From NCBI GenBank assembly GCA_032719365.1, contig CM064872.1:24966140-25030139 (forward strand): a stretch of DNA of 64,000 nucleotides. The letters run 5' to 3'. A program made the position numbers and the translations under genes. Origin of the DNA: Prinsepia uniflora. Its lineage: Eukaryota > Streptophyta > Magnoliopsida > Rosales > Rosaceae. Every line of letters begins with the position of its first letter. The stretch's first letter is position 1. Below, piece after piece: positions 59,374-64,000 of this stretch. The notes beneath the pieces are model-generated. The model was given only the letters and a program-made list of their open reading frames with translations. It ran no database searches and was not told the origin of the DNA.

Positions 59374-62254
59374 TGTAAGGGCCCGTCCCGAAAGCCGGGA
59401 TTTGCAAAGTGATTAGTCAAGGATTAGTGAGCCTAATTGGTGTTTAGTTGGTTACGATAGGTTCGTTAGCGTAGAATGACGATTTTGCTCCTAGTTTGGG
59501 TAAATAGTTCACTTTTAGTTCGGGCGGTCAATTGGGTATTGACCGATAACCGTGACGTATTTCGGGACATCGTGAATCTGTAGACAGGTGGCACGCTCGA
59601 TTCTGACATCCGAGGAGGAAGTTATGATGATCGGAAGGTTGAGGGCATTACCGTAATTTGGCTAAAATAGGGGGAAAAGTTGAATTTTTGTACAATCGGG
59701 TTTTGACACGTTGACCTAGGACCATTAGGTAGATCTCGTCGTACTGAGTTCAACGACAGGCGGCACGTGTTCATCGGACCTAGGATGCATAAAATACGGG
59801 TCTAAAATGGTAAGGGCATAATCGTAATTTTGGTTCAAAAGAGGGGCAGTTTGGTCTTTTGCACATTGGGAATTGTGCAACAGGATTGGGACAAGTGTAC
59901 AGGGGAGATTGGGATTTTTGTGTGAAGGCTGAGGGGATGGTGACACGTGCAAGGTGTCTAGTGGGTTCTAGGGTGCACGGCTCCAATTATTTGGCTGTGT
60001 GTTCGTGTGTGTGTTCGCACAAGAGAGAAACAAAGACTGAGAGTTAGGGAGGAATTGGACGAGTGCATAGTTTGTTTGTGTGTTCAGTGATCAAGTGAGG
60101 GACTAGTGATCGAGAGAGAGACAGTGAGTGAGTTGGGAAGGCAACTGGTGTGAGGAAGATTGGTGTGTGAAAAGGGTGAGGTTACAGGAAAAACAGAGAG
60201 ATGCTGAGGGAAATTGGTGGTGGTGTGGCTGTATGCTGATCGTTTGGGCTTGTGAGGAGGCTAGGACGGCCCTGTGGACTTCAGGGAACGCGGCGGCAAG
60301 CACGGCGGTGGTCGACAGGCAGATAATTTCTTTTACCCGTGTAATTGCCCTGTTTTGCCGTTTAGGTTCAACTCAATAGTCGTGGGTTTTGAGTACGAGT
60401 CGAGGGATTTGGTGAGTGGTGTGAGACTCAGGAGGTTCCTAGGAGTCGTCTAAGGTGGTTGCCGTGACGGGGGAGTGTCTGGGTGGCCGGGAACCGAAAC
60501 AGGGGTTTCGGGTTGTTTTTATTTCGAGTTTGGGACGATGATCTAGAGGCTTAGTCGAGGTGTCAGAGTGAGGGGAATAGGTTACTTAGGTCTGGACGAA
60601 GAGACTGGTGAAGAGAGGAGTCGAAATGGTGAAGGAACGGTGGAGAACCGGGTACGCCGGTTTAGACCGGTTCACCCGTTGAAGACGACGATGAACAGTG
60701 ACTGTGTGCAGCCGCGTGAGGCCCACACGCAACCAATTTGGACGACGCGTGGAGGCACGTGCGGTGGTTTCTGGGGAAAGTGTCAAATAGGTTTTTGGTC
60801 TAGAGGTTGTAACAATTCTAGTGAATTAAGTTTCGGGTTAATCAGACGTCTTTTGAGGTCGTTACGTTAAGGACCTGGGGATTTTTGGGAAAAATTAGGA
60901 GAGTCTTGGTAGACGTGTTAGTGACGTTCTTTGGTGACTTGTGACTGGATCGGGACTTCCTGAGGAGGCTGAGCAACGTACGGGATGTACGGGGCGCGAG
61001 TGACGTGCTGGTGACTGTGAGTGGACCCCTTCTCTAAACTGAGCATGCATAACTGTATTTCATTACTTATTTTATGGTTTTACATGTGATTTCATGATTT
61101 ATGAATATGTGGTGTTGGTTTTACTTAATTGCACGTTTTTCGAGAAAGTACGATTTTTAGCACGTTTTACGAGAAAAGTTTGAATTCTGATTTTGATGCC
61201 ATGATTTGGGGTTTTCAAACGATGAGTGGTTTTCAATGATTATAAAGGGATTTTGGAACATGATTTCGATGATCAAGGTTTTCGGTTTTGAAATCAGATT
61301 TCGGAAAGCGGAATTTGGTTTTAAAGTTGGAAAGTGGATTCCGGATTTGGGTTCAGAATGACGGTTCTGGATGCCGGAATGGCGTCAGACCAGTGATTTC
61401 GAATACAGGTTTGGATATGGAGTTAGAAATGGTTTTCGAACGGTTTTCGGATTAGATTTTCTAGATCTGGTTATTGGGTTTAAAGATCTGGATATTATGT
61501 TTGACGGGGGACGGGCCCGGATTGGGTTTAAAGACCCGGATTGAGTTTAAAGACTCGGGAGTTTAAAGACTCGGATATACTGATATTTCCCCCGTAGGCC
61601 TGTTGAGTTTAAAGACTCAGGAGTTTAAAGACTCGGATATTATTGAGGCCTTGATTGAGTTTAAAGACTCGGGAGTTTAAACACTCGGATAGGTCAGCAG
61701 GTTTGATCGGATAATGATTGTTTGAGACTTATGTTTTATGATATGGTTTTATGATGTTCATGACGTGTAACTGCTTTCAATTCTGTTTTTATGACTATCT
61801 TTATGTGATTTATAACTGTTTTCAGTAAATGGGTTATGCATGTATGATTTCAAAACGGAGGGCGAAATCCCTGGTTTTCTTATAAAATGGTTTTGGAAAC
61901 TTTTCTTTTATTTATGGTCCACTCACACCTTCTGTTTTTAACTTGCCCTCTAGGTCGTGGAGCTAGCGCGGGGGTTAACGTTGAGGCAGCGTCGGAGGCA
62001 TAGAATACTCGAGAGTGACCCCGGAGTGCTTTAAATTTTCCATTGTGCGTGTACCTTGTTTATCGATTTTCGTTCCTTTGTATTTTGGTACTATGCTCTG
62101 TAAAACATTGATTTCGAGATGTTTAAAATTTCTCCTGCGTCTGGCATGTAATTTGATGGTTTATCGTGAGGTTACTTTGGTCTTTGTGTCAGGGTGTCAG
62201 ACGGGAGCAGGATTTACCTCGGATTTCGGGGTGGAACCGAGGTGGGTCCTGACA
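59374..62254 (+). mobile_element. E7 5' LTR (2881 bp)
   Basis: It starts TGTAAGGGCCCGTCCCG and ends GGGTCCTGACA, followed by a PBS. It carries two shared blocks (GTAGACAGGTGGCACG at 59580 and CGACAGGCGGCACGTG at 59753) and the GAGTTTAAAGACTC array. It is inserted in the E6 gag; the left target bases are CAGAC (59369-59373), and the right copy would be outside the window. Confidence 0.9.
61475..61688 (+). repeat. Array of GAGTTTAAAGACTC near-palindromes (E7 LTR)
   Basis: Six GAGTTTAAAGACTC-type copies (the last with ACACTC) plus one GGGTTTAAAGACCC and one GGGTTTAAAGATCT, in pairs, in the same order as in E4. Confidence 0.9.
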
Positions 62255-62256
62255 AT

Positions 62257-62268
62257 TGGTATCAGAGC
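62257..62268 (+). other. E7 primer-binding site (initiator Met tRNA)
   Basis: TGGTATCAGAGC lies two bases after the LTR end. It is followed by a small GGTTTGTCG repeat (62272-62300) in the leader. Confidence 0.92.
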
Positions 62269-62370
62269 ATAGGTTTGTCGGGTTTGTCGGGTTTGTCGGT
62301 TTGTGTCTGTTGTGAGGTTGTGTTTAGGTTGTTTGACTGATTCTATGCCTCTTTCAGTGTGCGGTTGACT

Positions 62371-63660
62371 ATGCCTCCGAGACGTGGACCCTCTCCACGA
62401 CCTGAAGACGAAGCGGCGAGAGGGACAGAGAGTGCTACGATGGAGCGAGCCCAGCGGCTCGGAGCTACGACTTTTAGTGGTGGGGTAGATCCTGAGGAAG
62501 CCCAGAGGTGGATTACGAGACTTGAGCGGATTTTCGCAGTGATGCATTGCCCACTAGAGGATCGATTGTTACTGGCTACCTTTCTACTGGACGGTGCGGC
62601 GTACGAGTGGTGGTATACCCTCGAGTTGTCTGGTTCGGACGCCCACACAGTGACCTGGGAGACGTTTCGGGAGAGGTTCCTAGATCAGTATTACTCCCGT
62701 TCTTTTCGTGACGCCAAAGAGGCTGAGTTTCTGCAGCTCTAACAGGGGAATTTGAGTGTGGATGAGTACGAACAGAAGTTTCAGATGTTGTCTCGTTTTG
62801 CTTCTGCGTTTGTGGCCACTGAAGCCCAGAAGTGTCGTAGGTTTGAGTTGGGCCAACGAGGCGAGATTCGAGCCATAGTGACGGCTGGATCGTTTGCTAC
62901 CTTCCGAGAGTTGTCAGATGCTGCGGTAAGGGTTGAGGCTAGCTTGCCGGTACGACTCCTGGAGCCCCCTTTTTTCTGGAGCTTCGAGTCAGAGAGTACC
63001 GAAGAGGGGTAACTACAGTGGAGCATCGTCGTCGGGCGATGATCGTTTTGGTAGACCTGGTAGTTTCCAGAGTTCAGGATTCTGTGGTTACTGAGCACAG
63101 TCGACTCCGTAAGCTAGTGCGACGTCTGTTGCTGGCACGACCACAGTTCTTGGGTGGTGTACGACGCCGACAGCATCCTTTTTCTGGAGCATCAAGCCAG
63201 AGCACCCCGAAGAGGGGCAGTTATAGTGGAGCTTCATTCGCAGGCAATGATTGATTTGGTAGACCGGGTAGTTCCTAGAGTCCAAGGTTTCGTGGACACC
63301 GAGCACAACCAACTACACAAGCAAGTGCGACATTTGTTGCGTTCGCAGGGAGACCGAGTGGAGGTCCCAGTCGGGATATTTCTAGTGTCATTTGTTTCTT
63401 CTGTGGTGAGCAAGGCCACGACCGAAGGGAATGTCCGTCCTTACCACCCGGTGGAGGCACAGGCCGAGGTACGACAGAGTCAGGACGGAGTACGACTTCG
63501 GTTTCAGGTACAGCAGGCACTAGAGGAGGTGGTGGTGTCACTAGTGGTTTGAGGGGACGCGGTCGATCTTCAGGACCCTAGGCCTGAGTTTTTGTGATGA
63601 TGCAGGAGGAGGCTCAATCAGCACCTGGCGTAATGACAAGTACTCTTACCATCCTTGATC
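62371..63660 (+). pseudogene. E7 gag and protease start, broken
   Basis: ATG at 62371 (MPPRRGPSPRP). The capsid core GAAYEWWYTLE and FLDQYYSRSF is intact, but TAA stops the frame at 62740. The frame reopens (QGNLSVDEYEQ), is shifted near 62965, and the rest is spread over other frames. The zinc knuckle CFFCGEQGHDRREC lies at about 63387-63428. A protease-like LFDPGATPFF at about 63683-63712, with Pro after the Asp, ends in a stop. The linker has a ~206 bp tandem duplication. The protein is dead; E3 shows the intact domain order. Confidence 0.85.
62978..63390 (+). repeat. ~206 bp tandem duplication in E7 gag linker
   Basis: TTTCTGGAGCWTCRAGYCAG, then GGTAGACCKGGTAGTTYC and GTGCGACRTYTGTTGC, recur 206 bp apart (62975 and 63181 starts). 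The copies differ at many sites, so the duplication is old. Confidence 0.75.
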
Positions 63661-63712
63661 TTGATGTACATGTTTTGTTTGATCCCGGGGCTACCCCTTT
63701 CTTTTAGAGCAA

Positions 63713-64000
63713 TGAGTTTAGGATTTCCTTTGAGTCGTAAAAATGGTGACGTTTAGATAATTAGTCTGGAGACGGTATACTTAAGGATAACGTACCATGA
63801 TTGGAATCTCGGAATTTGAAGATGTTGTGGTTTGGACAATAAGACGATGTGTTGATTCCGAGTTAGTTCGGGCGGCGAGTGTCAGTGGATGACGGTAAGA
63901 TGGATGAAGGTAGAATGACTCAGAATGACAAGGATGAGGACCGCCGTGTGTTCCGTTTAAGGATAACGGAAGAAATGGAAAGAGTATCTATAGCTGATCG
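63713..64000. other. Window end, no recognisable pol
   Basis: After the protease-like remnant there is no clear RT or other pol motif in any frame up to the window end. A stretch at 63890-64000 has repeated GGATGA/GAATGA words. It could be eroded or replaced internal sequence of E7. Confidence 0.4.

Noticed and set aside
1..64000. tRNA genes
   Set aside because: The Met-tRNA-like matches are short PBS motifs adjacent to LTR ends; no cloverleaf with A and B boxes was recognised.

Overview
This is a plant nuclear DNA window, most likely from a eudicot. It has one intact host gene, a two-exon methionine gamma-lyase (MGL) gene, in a small gene island at about 13.7-21.2 kb. Almost everything else is transposable-element sequence, mainly LTR retrotransposons nested in each other. 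Evidence for a plant: the MGL protein and its intron, Ty3/gypsy chromovirus (Tekay/Del-like) elements primed by initiator-Met tRNA (PBS TGGTATCAGAGC), a 5S-bearing Cassandra-type element, and hAT and MULE remnants. No species call is possible from the sequence alone.

Layout. 1-2177: part of a minus-strand LTR inserted in the 5' LTR of element E1. 2178-13692: E1 (+), a non-coding (LARD-like) LTR element. A minus-strand solo LTR with a perfect TSD sits inside it (5884-8630), and a Cassandra-like insertion with three 5S-like domains and a perfect TSD sits in its 3' LTR (12348-13104). 13693-17450: remnants of a MULE (-) and a hAT (+) transposase gene. 17685-20243: MGL (-). 21180-26099: a decayed LTR-element-like region with a ~100 bp tandem repeat, broken by two LTR insertions. 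26100-36249: E3 (-), a nearly complete young Tekay-type chromovirus with one gag-pol frame broken by a single TAG. 36250-40640: E4 (-), a non-coding element with 3 kb LTRs. 40641-45960: fragments of several LTRs and a decayed Tat-like pol. 45965-59373: E6 (+) LTR, PBS and gag start, interrupted by E5 (46631-56076, -), a second full copy of the E1 non-coding family. 59374-64000: E7 (+) LTR, PBS and decayed gag, inserted in the E6 gag.

How the parts relate. E1 and E5, and more weakly E4, share a non-coding internal domain of about 3.2 kb, the same PBS and the same LTR end style. E4 also has the same LTR family as E7, which carries gag. This suggests non-autonomous elements mobilised by coding chromoviruses. 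All the LTRs share three features: a conserved block around TCCGTAGACAGGYGGCACG, a palindrome GAGTGACANNTGTCACTC next to a CCAAT-type box, and, in most, a short tandem array of near-palindromes. E3 LTRs add a dense cluster of TGACGTCA and CACGTG sites. All similarities were judged by eye; no alignment or database search was run.
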